Shown: in pieces, positions 1-7,140 of the stretch
Layout: each line of letters starts with the position of its first letter
How positions within the stretch are numbered: position 1 is the stretch's first letter
Assembly: GCA_031266855.1 (NCBI GenBank)
Contig: JAISAF010000309.1
Span: 1 to 15,163 of the forward strand
DNA length: 15,163 bases
Reading direction: 5' to 3'
From: Spirochaetales bacterium
Lineage (GTDB): Bacteria > Spirochaetota > Spirochaetia > DTKZ01
Notes under the pieces: model-generated
What the model was told of the DNA's origin: nothing
What the model saw: only the letters and a program-made list of their open reading frames with translations
Databases searched by the model: none
Program-made: the position numbers and the translations under genes

Positions 1-58
1 ACCCCTGGCGTATATACAGGGTATGGGCTTCGCAAAATCGCGGGGCGCGGTTACAGGT

Positions 59-400
59 GCGGCCCTGCGTATGCGAAGCATACGCAGGGCCGCTGTCCGC
101 CGCTGTTGCGCGGCAGCCGGTTGGTGATAAAGACGTGTACAGCGCGTAACGCGCTGTGCTTGGTGGCAGACCACGCAATTTTGTCAAAAAAAAATTTCGA
201 CCGCCTGGTTAGAGCTGTATAATTGCCGTCGGCACTTATGCGCCCAGGAAATTGCCAGCGGCAATTTCCTGGCTTGGTTCTGAGCTTCCGCAGCGCAATG
301 GGATTGCAGCGGAAATCCTTTTTTACCGCTTCGCGGTAAAAAAGATTGGAGCGGAAAGCCCGGTTTTTTGCGGCGTTAGCCGCAAAAAATGCGCCCAAAA
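59..400 (+). repeat. Composite palindromic repeat, copy A
   Basis: This gene-free stretch is almost entirely palindromes joined by scaffold sequence that recurs elsewhere in the window. In order: a perfect 16-base stem with loop GAA (59-93); a block at 111-166 with central stem ACAGCGCG/CGCGCTGT that recurs inverted at 13366-13420; a 13-base perfect stem (244-272); a T6/A6-flanked stem ACCGC/GCGGT (319-343); the scaffold AGCGGAAAGCCCGG; and a T6/A6-flanked stem GCGGC/GCCGC (364-389) ending in TGCGCCCAAA. Orientation + is defined as the strand that reads GCGGAAAGCCC. It lies upstream of the isomerase gene and keeps a frame open into it from 252, which could mislead start calling. Confidence 0.85.
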
Positions 401-466
401 TATGATGACAGAAATTCCGGCGGCGGTTAGTCTGTTTCGGGAGGACTTCTTTTTTTTGCGGTTGTA

Positions 467-475
467 TGCGATAAT
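467..475 (+). promoter_or_regulatory. Possible extended -10 promoter for the isomerase gene
   Basis: The bases TGCGATAAT form an extended -10 element (TG, one base, then GATAAT, one mismatch to TATAAT). It would start RNA near 482, about 25 bases before the ATG at 507. No good -35 hexamer is seen, which is tolerated with extended -10 elements. If real, it excludes the longer reading frame that begins at 252. Confidence 0.35.
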
Positions 476-506
476 GGCTCATTCGGAAGAAAAAAGGAGT
501 GAAGGC

Positions 507-1424
507 ATGAGAGAACCGATTAAGAAGCATTTACGGGTGGGACTGATCGTGTTTATGGCGTATCCCGGCATGGCGAGGGGGGAGGATCCGAATACCTTTG
601 AGAATATCCGGCGGGTTGCGTGTGATGATTATTTTGACGCGATTGAGGTGAACTGGATAAAGGACGCGGATACGCGCGGGAAGACGGCGAAGATGCTGCG
701 CGAGTCGCATATTACTGTTTGTTATGGGGCGCAGCCGAGGCTGCTGACGACTGGTATGAACGCGAATCATCTGGATGAGGGCGAGCGCAGGAAGGCGGAG
801 GCTACTCTTATTGAGGCTGTTGACGAGGCGCGGGAGCTGGGTTCAAAGGGTGTGGCTTTTTTTTCGGGTAAATGGCAGATGGAGACGCGGGAGCAGTCCT
901 ATGCCCAGCTTTTGAAGACTTCGCGGAATCTGTGCGATTATGCGAAATCGAAGAATATGTTTGTCGAACTGGAAGTGTTTGATTACGATATCGCGAAGGC
1001 GTCCCTTATTGGGCCCGCGCCTCTGGCGGCGCGGTTCGCGGCGGATATGCGGACAAGCCATAATAACTTTGGGCTGCTTATCGATCTGTCCCATATTCCT
1101 ATGACGTATGAAACGCCTGAATTCGTTGTGCGTACTCTGCGGCCGTATTTGACGCATTTTCATATTGGCAATACCGTTTGCGGGGATCCTTCCGCGCTGG
1201 GCTATGGAGACGAGCATCAGCGTTTCGGGTTTCCGAATGGGTCGAACGATGTTCCTCAGGTGGTGGACTTCTTGCGGGTTTTGAGGAACGAGGGATTTTT
1301 CCGGCCTGATGATCCGTATGTCCTGAGTTTCGAGGTAAAGCCCTGGAAGGACGAGGATCCTGAAATCGTTATCGCCAACGCGAAGCGTGTTTTGAACCGC
1401 GCCTGGGCGCTTCTGGAGGATTAA
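507..1424 (+). CDS. Sugar phosphate isomerase/epimerase-like TIM-barrel protein
   Basis: A 305-residue cytoplasmic protein of the xylose-isomerase-like TIM-barrel superfamily, whose members isomerise or epimerise sugars and keto acids with a divalent metal. The expected metal-ligand series is visible: Glu154/Glu156 in VELEVFD, Asp193 and His196 in LIDLSH, His219 in THFHIGN, and Glu276 in SFEVKP. Length fits the family. The frame is open back to 252, but that part is translated repeat A. I chose ATG 507 because AGGAG lies seven bases upstream and the protein then starts directly before the first barrel strand (RVGLIVF). The hydroxyacid dehydrogenase lies 229 bases downstream on the same strand, so a shared pathway, possibly of hydroxypyruvate or a tartronate-like acid, is conceivable. 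Substrate is unknown. A run of eight T lies inside the gene (857-864). Confidence 0.85.
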   Translation: MREPIKKHLRVGLIVFMAYPGMARGEDPNTFENIRRVACDDYFDAIEVNWIKDADTRGKTAKMLRESHITVCYGAQPRLLTTGMNANHLDEGERRKAEATLIEAVDEARELGSKGVAFFSGKWQMETREQSYAQLLKTSRNLCDYAKSKNMFVELEVFDYDIAKASLIGPAPLAARFAADMRTSHNNFGLLIDLSHIPMTYETPEFVVRTLRPYLTHFHIGNTVCGDPSALGYGDEHQRFGFPNGSNDVPQVVDFLRVLRNEGFFRPDDPYVLSFEVKPWKDEDPEIVIANAKRVLNRAWALLED

Positions 1425-1458
1425 AATATTTTTCGGAAAAAGATTGACCGCAAAGGGA

Positions 1459-1572
1459 TTTACCGCGAAGTCGAAGACTGGCAAGGTCGAAGAAGCAAAA
1501 AAAGGAAGAAGAAAATTTGGCTTTTTCAAAGGTTTTTGTTACTTTTTTGCTTGCTTATTCGACTTAGCGGTT
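1459..1572. repeat. Inverted repeat with ACCGCGAAGTCGAA arms
   Basis: The left arm TTTACCGCGAAGTCGAA (1459-1475) is mirrored by TTCGACTTAGCGGTT at 1558-1572 with one mismatch. Pairing continues inward imperfectly (GAAGAAGCAAAAAAA against TTTTTTGCTTGCTTATTC). The same arm pair occurs at 5136-5213, and single arms at 2948-2963 and, degenerate, at 14988-15003. It is a repeat family separate from the A-F copies. It fills most of the gap between the isomerase and dehydrogenase genes. Confidence 0.75.
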
Positions 1573-1601
1573 AGATTTCCTTCCGGTTATATTCACATTT
1601 T

Positions 1602-1633
1602 TTAGTGTAATCAGGAATTAAAAAATTTATAAT
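1602..1633 (+). promoter_or_regulatory. Weak candidate promoter for the hydroxyacid dehydrogenase
   Basis: TATAAT (1628-1633) is a perfect -10 hexamer 20 bases upstream of the ATG at 1654. The best -35 (TTAGTG, 1602-1607) is 20 bases away, which is longer than ideal. The surrounding tract is very AT-rich, so a chance match is possible. The leader would be about 14 bases and contain only the ribosome-binding site. Confidence 0.25.
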
Positions 1634-1653
1634 TTTTTTTTGGAGGAATAGAA

Positions 1654-2619
1654 ATGAAAATTGTTGTACTTGACGGCTATACCGAGAATCCCGGCGATTT
1701 AAGCTGGAGCGGCTTTGAAGCCCTGGGTGAATTAAAAGTCTACGATCGCACGCCTCTTGATCAACCCAAAACGATTATCGAAAGGATTGGGGACGCACAG
1801 GCTGTTATCACCAACAAAACGCCGGTTTCCAAAGAGACTATCGCGGCCTGCCCGAACATGAAGTATATCGGCGTTCTGGCGACAGGCTACAATGTTGTGG
1901 ACGTGGAGGCCGCAAAAGCGCGGGGCATTCCTGTATGTAACATCCCCACGTATGGAACCGCGGCTGTGGGCCAATTTGCCATCGCGCTTCTTCTGGAAAT
2001 CTGTCATCACACCGGCCATCACGACAAGGCTGTTCATGAAGGCCGCTGGGAGAAAAACATCGACTGGTGTTTCTGGGATTATCCGCTTATCGAGCTGGCG
2101 GGCAAGACAATGGGAATCATCGGCTTTGGCAGAATCGGTCAGACGACCGGCAGCATCGCCAAAGCGCTGGGAATGAATGTTATTGCCTATGATGAGTTCG
2201 AAAGTGAAGCGGGCCGGGCCATTGCCCCCTATGTTGCGCTTGACAAGCTCTTCGCGGAGTCCGATGTCATTGCCCTGCATTGTCCGCTTTTCCCCTCCAC
2301 CCAGGGTATAATAAACAGGAACGCTCTATCGAAAATGAAAGGCGGGGTTATCATACTGAACAACTCCCGCGGGCCGCTGATAGTCGAGCAGGATCTGGCG
2401 GACGCCCTGAACTCCGGCAAGGTATACGCGGCGGGGCTGGATGTTGTTTCCACCGAACCCATCAGGGGGGATAATCCGCTCCTGAAAGCGAAGAACTGCT
2501 TTATTACGCCTCACATTTCCTGGGCGCCGAAGGAAAGCCGCCAGCGCCTTATGGATATTGCCATTGACGGCCTGAAATCATTTATTGACGGAAAGCCGAA
2601 ATACGTGGTAAACGCCTAA
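1654..2619 (+). CDS. NAD-dependent D-2-hydroxyacid dehydrogenase (hydroxypyruvate/glycerate type)
   Basis: A 321-residue cytoplasmic oxidoreductase that should interconvert a 2-keto acid and a D-2-hydroxy acid using NADH. The Rossmann motif GFGRIG is at residues 157-162, with Asp180 at the end of the next strand, which favours NAD over NADP. The family catalytic triad is complete: Arg239 (NNSRGPL), Glu268 (STEP) and His287 (TPHISW). The N- and C-terminal segments form the substrate domain. Length is typical. The start is well supported by TGGAGGA eight bases before the ATG. It is closest in overall pattern to glycerate/hydroxypyruvate reductases, but lactate or formate-type substrates cannot be excluded. 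It follows the isomerase-like gene on the same strand and may act with it. Copy B of the palindromic repeat follows at the 3' side. Confidence 0.93.
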   Translation: MKIVVLDGYTENPGDLSWSGFEALGELKVYDRTPLDQPKTIIERIGDAQAVITNKTPVSKETIAACPNMKYIGVLATGYNVVDVEAAKARGIPVCNIPTYGTAAVGQFAIALLLEICHHTGHHDKAVHEGRWEKNIDWCFWDYPLIELAGKTMGIIGFGRIGQTTGSIAKALGMNVIAYDEFESEAGRAIAPYVALDKLFAESDVIALHCPLFPSTQGIINRNALSKMKGGVIILNNSRGPLIVEQDLADALNSGKVYAAGLDVVSTEPIRGDNPLLKAKNCFITPHISWAPKESRQRLMDIAIDGLKSFIDGKPKYVVNA

Positions 2620-2631
2620 CCAGGATATGAT

Positions 2632-2910
2632 GGCGCATTCCACAGGGCGCGCCCAGCGCCCGCGACAATCCATACTTATAGGAAAGCGACCGTCTTCGGG
2701 CGCATTTTTTTGGGCGCGCGAAAGCGCGCCCAAAAAAACCGGGCTTTCCGCTCCAAGTCCTCGGATTTGCCAATGCAAATCCTGTGGGCTTTCCGCTACA
2801 ATCCCTCGCGCGCGCACCAGCGCCAAACGCGCCCTTCCAGTATGCTTTCCATTCCGGGAGGGGCGCGGCCTGTTCGTTAGTCGCAATTTTGCTTCGCAAA
2901 TTTGCGACTA
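2632..2910 (-). repeat. Composite palindromic repeat, copy B
   Basis: This fills the gap between the convergent dehydrogenase and histidine kinase genes. Read on the minus strand it contains a hairpin TAGTCGCAAATTTGC/GCAAAATTGCGACTA with one mismatch (2878-2910); the hairpin GGATTTGC/GCAAATCC (2763-2782); the scaffold AGCGGAAAGCCCGG; and a perfect T7-GGGCGCGC-loop-GCGCGCCC-A7 palindrome (2705-2738) ending in TGCGCCC. It then adds the segment GAAGACGGTCGCTTTCC, which recurs in copies C and F. Any frame running through it is a by-product of the repeat. Confidence 0.85.
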
Positions 2911-3012
2911 ATGCGTTATACGCATGCAGTTAATTGCCTTCGCCTTTTTCGACTTCGCGGTTATTTATATTTCTTTGTGTGTAGTCTTTACAGGGTAATA
3001 GTCCGATCCCGA

Positions 3013-4398
3013 TTATGATACCCCATCCTTATTGCCCGGCCTGTCCCTCTCCGCGTCAAGCGGAATATGGATAATAAACGACACGCCGCTTTGCGGCACG
3101 GATTCCGCGCGAATGCTCCAGCCGTGATTTTCGAGTATTGACCGCGCGGAGGAAAGGCCCAAACCAAAACCACGTTCCCGGCGGGAGGAGCTTCCTCTGT
3201 AGAAAGGTTCAAAAACCAGCTCCAGTTCCTCCGGCGCGATGCCCTTCCCTGAATTGAAAAGCCGGATATCAGCGCCACCGGAAACAGACTGGGCTGAAAG
3301 TTCTATAAAACTGTTTTCCTCGGAATAGCGCAGTGCGTTACCGAAAAGGTTTTCAAAAACCCGCATTAAAAGAGCCTTATCCCCAAGGACTTCCACCGAA
3401 TCGGGAATATCCAGCCGGGCGCTGAAAGTCTTTTTTTCCACCCGCAAGTCCTGAGCGAAAAGGCCGGAGATTTCCACAAGAAATTTTTTCAAACCAAACA
3501 TCGTATGCCTCATGCGCCAGTCCCCGGTCTGCATCCTGACAAAGTCGATAAGTTCAAAAATCCTTTCTTCCAGCACTCCCGTTTTAGCCCGGATAATGCC
3601 CAGATACCTGGCGCGGGTTTCCTCGTCCGTAGCCATTCCGTCTTCAATGGCTTCGGTATATCCGCGGATTGATGTCAGGGGAGTTTTCAGGTCGTGGGAA
3701 ACCGCCATCAGGAAACGGGAGCGCTGGGCGGAATTTTCCTGAATCGTTTTACGCATGGTCTCGAAGGATTCGGTAAGGGAAGTAAACTCGTCCCTGCCGC
3801 GGGGAACAAGCGCGAAGTCATAATTTCCAGCCGCGATTTTTTTCGCGGCTTCCTCAAGTCCGGCAATGGAACGGCGCATATTGCGGATTATGCCCGCGCC
3901 TCCGATAGCCGCGGCCAGAACAATGGCGAGGACAATATAAAAAATAAAAATCCATTCCCGTGCGGCGACCAATTCCAGCGAAAAATCAATGTTACCCGCA
4001 ACCACGAGCGTTCCAGCCTCCTGGTTATTCCGCCGGACGCGCTGCATAATAATCTGCCACTGATCGTTGCCGCCTGTGGAAAACCGGAAGGCGTCAAATA
4101 CAGCTTCCGGTGATATCCGGCTTCCCACAGGGAAAGCCCCGTCGGTTGAAAGAAGCACGGTGTTATCGGGCGACAGGAAAACAAGGGGGAAAGATTCCTT
4201 CGGCATGGGCGGAAGCCCGCCCTTCTGTACAGCGGGAGTAAAATCCTCATACAGCCAGCGCAGATAGCTCATAAACTCAGGAGCACCGGATTCCGATCCT
4301 GTAATTAAAAAAACAAGAAACATGGTAAGTCCTGAAGCAAGAAAGGGAAAGAAAATCATTCCTATCATAAGAAAAACAAGTTTTTTGCGCAGAGTCAT
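3013..4398 (-). CDS. Membrane sensor histidine kinase
   Basis: A 461-residue inner-membrane kinase that should autophosphorylate and pass phosphate to the regulator encoded just upstream. In order: transmembrane segment about 8-33, an extracytoplasmic sensing region about 34-147 of unknown type, a second transmembrane segment about 149-171, a HAMP linker about 172-224, a HisKA dimerisation domain with His235 in SHDLKTP, then an HATPase domain with an N box (N350, N354), a G1 box NSGKGI (392-397) and a G2 box GFGLGL (410-415). The G1 box has Asn where many kinases have Asp, a variant known in active kinases. The ATG overlaps the regulator's TGA by four bases (ATGA, 4395-4398), so the two are translationally coupled. 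The signal sensed cannot be read from the sequence. Confidence 0.93.
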   Translation of the reverse strand: MTLRKKLVFLMIGMIFFPFLASGLTMFLVFLITGSESGAPEFMSYLRWLYEDFTPAVQKGGLPPMPKESFPLVFLSPDNTVLLSTDGAFPVGSRISPEAVFDAFRFSTGGNDQWQIIMQRVRRNNQEAGTLVVAGNIDFSLELVAAREWIFIFYIVLAIVLAAAIGGAGIIRNMRRSIAGLEEAAKKIAAGNYDFALVPRGRDEFTSLTESFETMRKTIQENSAQRSRFLMAVSHDLKTPLTSIRGYTEAIEDGMATDEETRARYLGIIRAKTGVLEERIFELIDFVRMQTGDWRMRHTMFGLKKFLVEISGLFAQDLRVEKKTFSARLDIPDSVEVLGDKALLMRVFENLFGNALRYSEENSFIELSAQSVSGGADIRLFNSGKGIAPEELELVFEPFYRGSSSRRERGFGLGLSSARSILENHGWSIRAESVPQSGVSFIIHIPLDAERDRPGNKDGVS

Positions 4399-5081
4399 AT
4401 CTCACCGTCCCTGTCGAAAACATAACCGAAACCAAAAACTGTTTTAATAAACCGGGGCGCATCGGGATTATCCTCAATCTTGCGCCGCAGCCTTTGTATA
4501 TGAACCGCGACTGTCGTAGTATCGCCGTAGGCGTTGCCCCAGACTTTTTCATAAATGTCGGCACTCTTTATAGGAAGCCCCGGATTTTCGGCCAGCAGGC
4601 ACAGGAGGGAGAATTCCCTCGGCGAAAGCGCTACCCTGCTGCCGCCGCGCTTAAGAAGGTAATTCCCGGCCTCAAGAACAAAATCACCAAAACGCACAGC
4701 GTTTTTTCCAACTCCCTCCACGGCCCTGCGCAGCCGCGCCCGCACACGCGCGACAAGAACACTGGGCGAAAAAGGTTTTACAACAAAATCATCCGCGCCT
4801 ATTCCCAGGCCCAGCACAATATCCGCGTCATCCTGCCGCGCCGAAACAATAATAACCGGAACATCGTTTTTTTCCCGAAGTTTCTTCAAAAAATCAAAAC
4901 CGTCTATACCCGGAAGATTAATATCCAGAAGAACCAAATCAAAGTTCTCCTTTTGAAAAAAAGCAAACCCCTCTTCGCCACTTTCAGCCTGCCGGCAAAC
5001 GGCCCCCTCGCGGGACAAATACAGGCAGATAAGATCATTTATTTCTTTTTCGTCCTCAACAATCAGAATATGCGCTTGCAT
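4395..5081 (-). CDS. OmpR/PhoB-family response regulator
   Basis: A 228-residue DNA-binding regulator. The receiver domain (about 3-115) has the acidic pair Asp10/Glu11, the phosphoacceptor Asp53 (LLDINLPG), Ser80 and Lys102 (VKPF). The C-terminal winged-helix domain (about 130-225) has the typical LSPREFSLL and VAVHIQRLRRKI recognition-helix pattern and ends in the FGFGYVF wing. The frame is open to a GTG at 5099, but I chose ATG 5081 because it places the usual short lead before the first strand (HILIVED) and because a -10 element sits between the two. There is no clear ribosome-binding site before either start. It is the first gene of a two-gene operon with the histidine kinase. Confidence 0.93.
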   Translation of the reverse strand: MQAHILIVEDEKEINDLICLYLSREGAVCRQAESGEEGFAFFQKENFDLVLLDINLPGIDGFDFLKKLREKNDVPVIIVSARQDDADIVLGLGIGADDFVVKPFSPSVLVARVRARLRRAVEGVGKNAVRFGDFVLEAGNYLLKRGGSRVALSPREFSLLCLLAENPGLPIKSADIYEKVWGNAYGDTTTVAVHIQRLRRKIEDNPDAPRFIKTVFGFGYVFDRDGEI

Positions 5082-5087
5082 AAATCT

Positions 5088-5117
5088 ACTATACACCACT
5101 TAAAAGGCTCTTGTCCT
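5088..5117 (-). promoter_or_regulatory. Candidate promoter giving a leaderless regulator mRNA
   Basis: On the minus strand, AGGACA (5112-5117) and TATAGT (5088-5093) are 18 bases apart. The -10 ends six bases before the ATG at 5081, so the predicted first transcribed base is at or very near the A of that codon. This would explain the missing ribosome-binding site. The -35 matches only four of six consensus bases. Confidence 0.4.
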
Positions 5118-5135
5118 GGAAAACGCAAAAAATTC

Positions 5136-5213
5136 TTACCGCGAAGTCGAATAAGTCGAAGGAATTCCGTTCTTTGCTTCTTCGCCCTTGTCAGTCTTCA
5201 ACTTGGCGGTTAA
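5136..5213. repeat. Inverted repeat with ACCGCGAAGTCGAA arms, second copy
   Basis: The left arm TTACCGCGAAGTCGAA is mirrored by TTCAACTTGGCGGTTAA at 5197-5213 with two mismatches. The interior keeps the CTTCTTCGCC..GTCAGTC stretch that matches the complement of the copy at 1459-1572. It lies between the response regulator and the AT-rich island and marks the island's left edge. Confidence 0.7.
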
Positions 5214-5285
5214 AAGATTCTGTGGGCCAGGGCCGGATCAACCGGGCCTTCGGGGGCGGCGAAGCGTATCGAAGGGCGTACTCCA

Positions 5286-5771
5286 TCATTTTTTATTCTT
5301 ATAATAATTTTCCTTTTTATATTTATCGCCTGTATCTTTTAAGGTGTTTATTTCCCGAATCCGCATTTTTAACCTTTTTGCTTCTTCCTTATTGCCAGCG
5401 TTTTCATTGCATTCCCGCAGATAATTCAGCATTGAAGTATTTTTAGGGGTTAAATCTTCAACCTTATCAAAATACGGTATCGCTTCTTGATATTTTTGCT
5501 CAACGTAATACGTCCACCCGTATTGGGTATGCCATTGTGCATCTTCTTTCCCGGCCTCAGCGTATGTATCCAGTAATGCCCGCGCTTCATCTATTCTTTT
5601 TAGCAACATGAAAGCCGATACAGTACACCGCGCCTGTTCCGGGGTTTTTTCCTTGTCAGGTATCTTTTTATATAATCGTAATATTTTTTCATAAGCGTCC
5701 TGTTTAATTAATTCATGTATTTTTTTTGTTACTTCGTTGTGTTCTTCTTCTTTATAGTTATCAAAAGCCAT
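5286..5771 (-). CDS. Small TPR-repeat protein
   Basis: A 161-residue, probably cytoplasmic protein without a signal peptide. Residues 79-112 fit the tetratricopeptide repeat pattern closely (Trp80, Gly85, Tyr88, Ala97, Phe101, Pro109 at the usual spacing), and weaker helical pairs lie on either side at about 15-75 and 113-140. The C-terminus is lysine-rich and polar. TPR units bind other proteins; no catalytic motif is visible. The frame extends to 5831, but ATG 5771 has GAGGT six bases upstream, and the predicted promoter lies between the two starts. It belongs to an AT-rich three-gene group with an unknown protein and a SUKH-like protein. Small TPR proteins often sit in such immunity-type groups, so a role as partner or accessory is plausible but unproven. 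Confidence 0.8.
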   Translation of the reverse strand: MAFDNYKEEEHNEVTKKIHELIKQDAYEKILRLYKKIPDKEKTPEQARCTVSAFMLLKRIDEARALLDTYAEAGKEDAQWHTQYGWTYYVEQKYQEAIPYFDKVEDLTPKNTSMLNYLRECNENAGNKEEAKRLKMRIREINTLKDTGDKYKKENYYKNKK

Positions 5772-5802
5772 ATTGTACCTCGTTTGTATGATTATAGCAT
5801 AA

Positions 5803-5831
5803 ATTATATACTCTGATTTCCGTGGCGTCAA
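5803..5831 (-). promoter_or_regulatory. Near-consensus sigma-70 promoter for the TPR gene
   Basis: On the minus strand, TTGACG (5826-5831) and TATAAT (5803-5808) are separated by exactly 17 bases. Transcription would start near 5796, giving a leader of about 25 bases with the ribosome-binding site GAGGT. This supports the ATG at 5771. It lies between two co-oriented genes, so the TPR gene can be expressed on its own. Confidence 0.7.
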
Positions 5832-5850
5832 GCGCCTGTTTTTATAATTT

Positions 5851-6447
5851 TTATTTTTTTAAATCAAACCGCCCCATCATATTTACATCGCCATTACTTA
5901 ATTTAAGTTCTGATACACTGTAATCAAAATTATTCGCGTCAAGGTATGGGTTTAATTTATCTTTTGCCAGTTCTTCGCCTGTATTCAGGCCGGCATTTAT
6001 CCATCTAAAATCAACTTCCGTTTCTATTTCCAGCGATAAAGTTTTTATTACCGTACCATTAAACTTACTATCGCATAATCCCTGTATTTTTATGACTATT
6101 TTATTATCGTTATTATCGATAGTGTTAAATTCAATTTTAGCATTATAAATAAAATTCCCCCGAAATGATTTTTTATAACAATTGCAAAATTTCGCGTGCG
6201 GCTTCCATATATTTTTAGAATATTTTTCCCATTTCACAACACGCCCGGCAATGTCCTGCCACTTTTTTATTTCATGTTTCTTTATTTTTAATAGTGTATC
6301 CGAAGTGATAAAAGGCAATGTTGTATCATCTACCTGCTTTCCTGAAATTTCCACTCCGAACATCAATCTTTCTTCCTCTTCATCATCAAGAAGGGCGTCC
6401 ATATATGCCTGCTCTATTTCATAATTTTCACCATTTATTTTAAACAT
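5851..6447 (-). CDS. Hypothetical protein of the AT-rich island
   Basis: A 198-residue protein I do not recognise. It has no signal peptide or membrane segment. It has an acidic stretch at about 21-27 (DDEEEER), a Trp/Lys-rich middle (KKWQDIAGRVVKWEKYSKNIW, about 61-81), a Cys-x-Cys at 88-90, and alternating polar/hydrophobic segments at about 97-147 that suggest a beta-sheet domain. The ATG at 6447 is well supported by GGAGG six bases upstream; the frame is open to 6471. It shares low GC content and orientation with the TPR and SUKH-like genes and lies 79 bases upstream of the former. By association it could be an immunity or accessory protein, but no toxin gene is in the window, so function is left open. 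Confidence 0.8.
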   Translation of the reverse strand: MFKINGENYEIEQAYMDALLDDEEEERLMFGVEISGKQVDDTTLPFITSDTLLKIKKHEIKKWQDIAGRVVKWEKYSKNIWKPHAKFCNCYKKSFRGNFIYNAKIEFNTIDNNDNKIVIKIQGLCDSKFNGTVIKTLSLEIETEVDFRWINAGLNTGEELAKDKLNPYLDANNFDYSVSELKLSNGDVNMMGRFDLKK

Positions 6448-6559
6448 TTTCAGCCTCCATACAAAAAACATTAGACCTGTTCGATAATCTTCGGTTTTTT
6501 CACAAGTCTATGAAACCATTCGGAAAACCTATATTATTTTGCTGAATATTCCTGTTCTT

Positions 6560-7042
6560 TTATCCAATTTCAAATGGATAATTTTTCATTAATTCCCCGC
6601 TTATTTCCTTTAATTTTTCCCTGTATTCGTTACATATTTTATCAAATTCTTTATTCAAATACGCGTATTGAAGCCATTTCCCGAAGGTTATATTTAAATC
6701 TATTATTTTCCCGATGCCTGTTTCCTCGCTGGTATGATCGTAAAAATATACTTTTCCGTTTGTATCCATAATCCAGTAATCTCCCTGAACGGTTTGTCCA
6801 ATGAACCAGTAATTTTTTATACTATCTGTATCAACATTGGAATATGATTTTGTCATTTTTGCCGCGTCAACAGAATTATATAAAATACATTCGGAAGATA
6901 TTTCCAGTGTTTTAATTTTTGTAACAATTTCCTTATATAATTCATGAAAAGGAAAACTGGCTGATTCCGGGAAATTTATTTCACGGGTACAATCTTTAGT
7001 AATTTCATTTTTTATTTCTTCAACTGATTTTACTGCGAACAC
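6560..7042 (-). CDS. SUKH/SMI1-KNR4-like protein (possible immunity protein)
   Basis: A 160-residue cytoplasmic protein. The central segment (about 78-103) runs WFIGQ, then GDYWIMD, then GKVYFYDH. This matches the general SMI1/KNR4 (SUKH) pattern of a strand with FG/IG, a Gly-Asp-hydrophobic strand and a Gly-x-Val-Tyr-x-x-x-His strand, followed by an amphipathic helix (FGKWLQYAYLNKEF). SUKH proteins commonly act as immunity proteins that bind polymorphic or contact-dependent toxins. The call rests on pattern, not on a search. The start is GTG at 7042, supported by GGAG eight bases upstream and by a strong promoter. It is first of three AT-rich co-oriented genes. No toxin is visible nearby, so it may be an orphan immunity gene. 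Confidence 0.65.
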   Translation of the reverse strand: MFAVKSVEEIKNEITKDCTREINFPESASFPFHELYKEIVTKIKTLEISSECILYNSVDAAKMTKSYSNVDTDSIKNYWFIGQTVQGDYWIMDTNGKVYFYDHTSEETGIGKIIDLNITFGKWLQYAYLNKEFDKICNEYREKLKEISGELMKNYPFEIG

Positions 7043-7072
7043 TTGATTATCTCCATATTATTTTATCCGATG

Positions 7073-7101
7073 ATTTTAATCAGTATATATTGTTTTGTCA
7101 A
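7073..7101 (-). promoter_or_regulatory. Consensus sigma-70 promoter for the SUKH-like gene
   Basis: On the minus strand a perfect -35 TTGACA (7096-7101) is followed after 17 bases by TAAAAT (7073-7078). Transcription would start near 7066, about 24 bases before the GTG at 7042, with GGAGA in the leader. This is the strongest promoter match in the window and fits the GTG start. Confidence 0.8.
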
Positions 7102-7140
7102 CATTTTTAAATTTTCAGGCGGGGCACCGGCGTTTGTTGT

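Noticed and set aside
364..389. Intrinsic terminator
   Set aside because: The stem is followed by A and preceded by T on both strands, so there is no U tail after the stem.
364..400. Integron attC site
   Set aside because: The GTTA loop recalls attC core sites, but GTTRRRY and RYYYAAC boxes in the needed arrangement are missing and there is no integrase or cassette gene.
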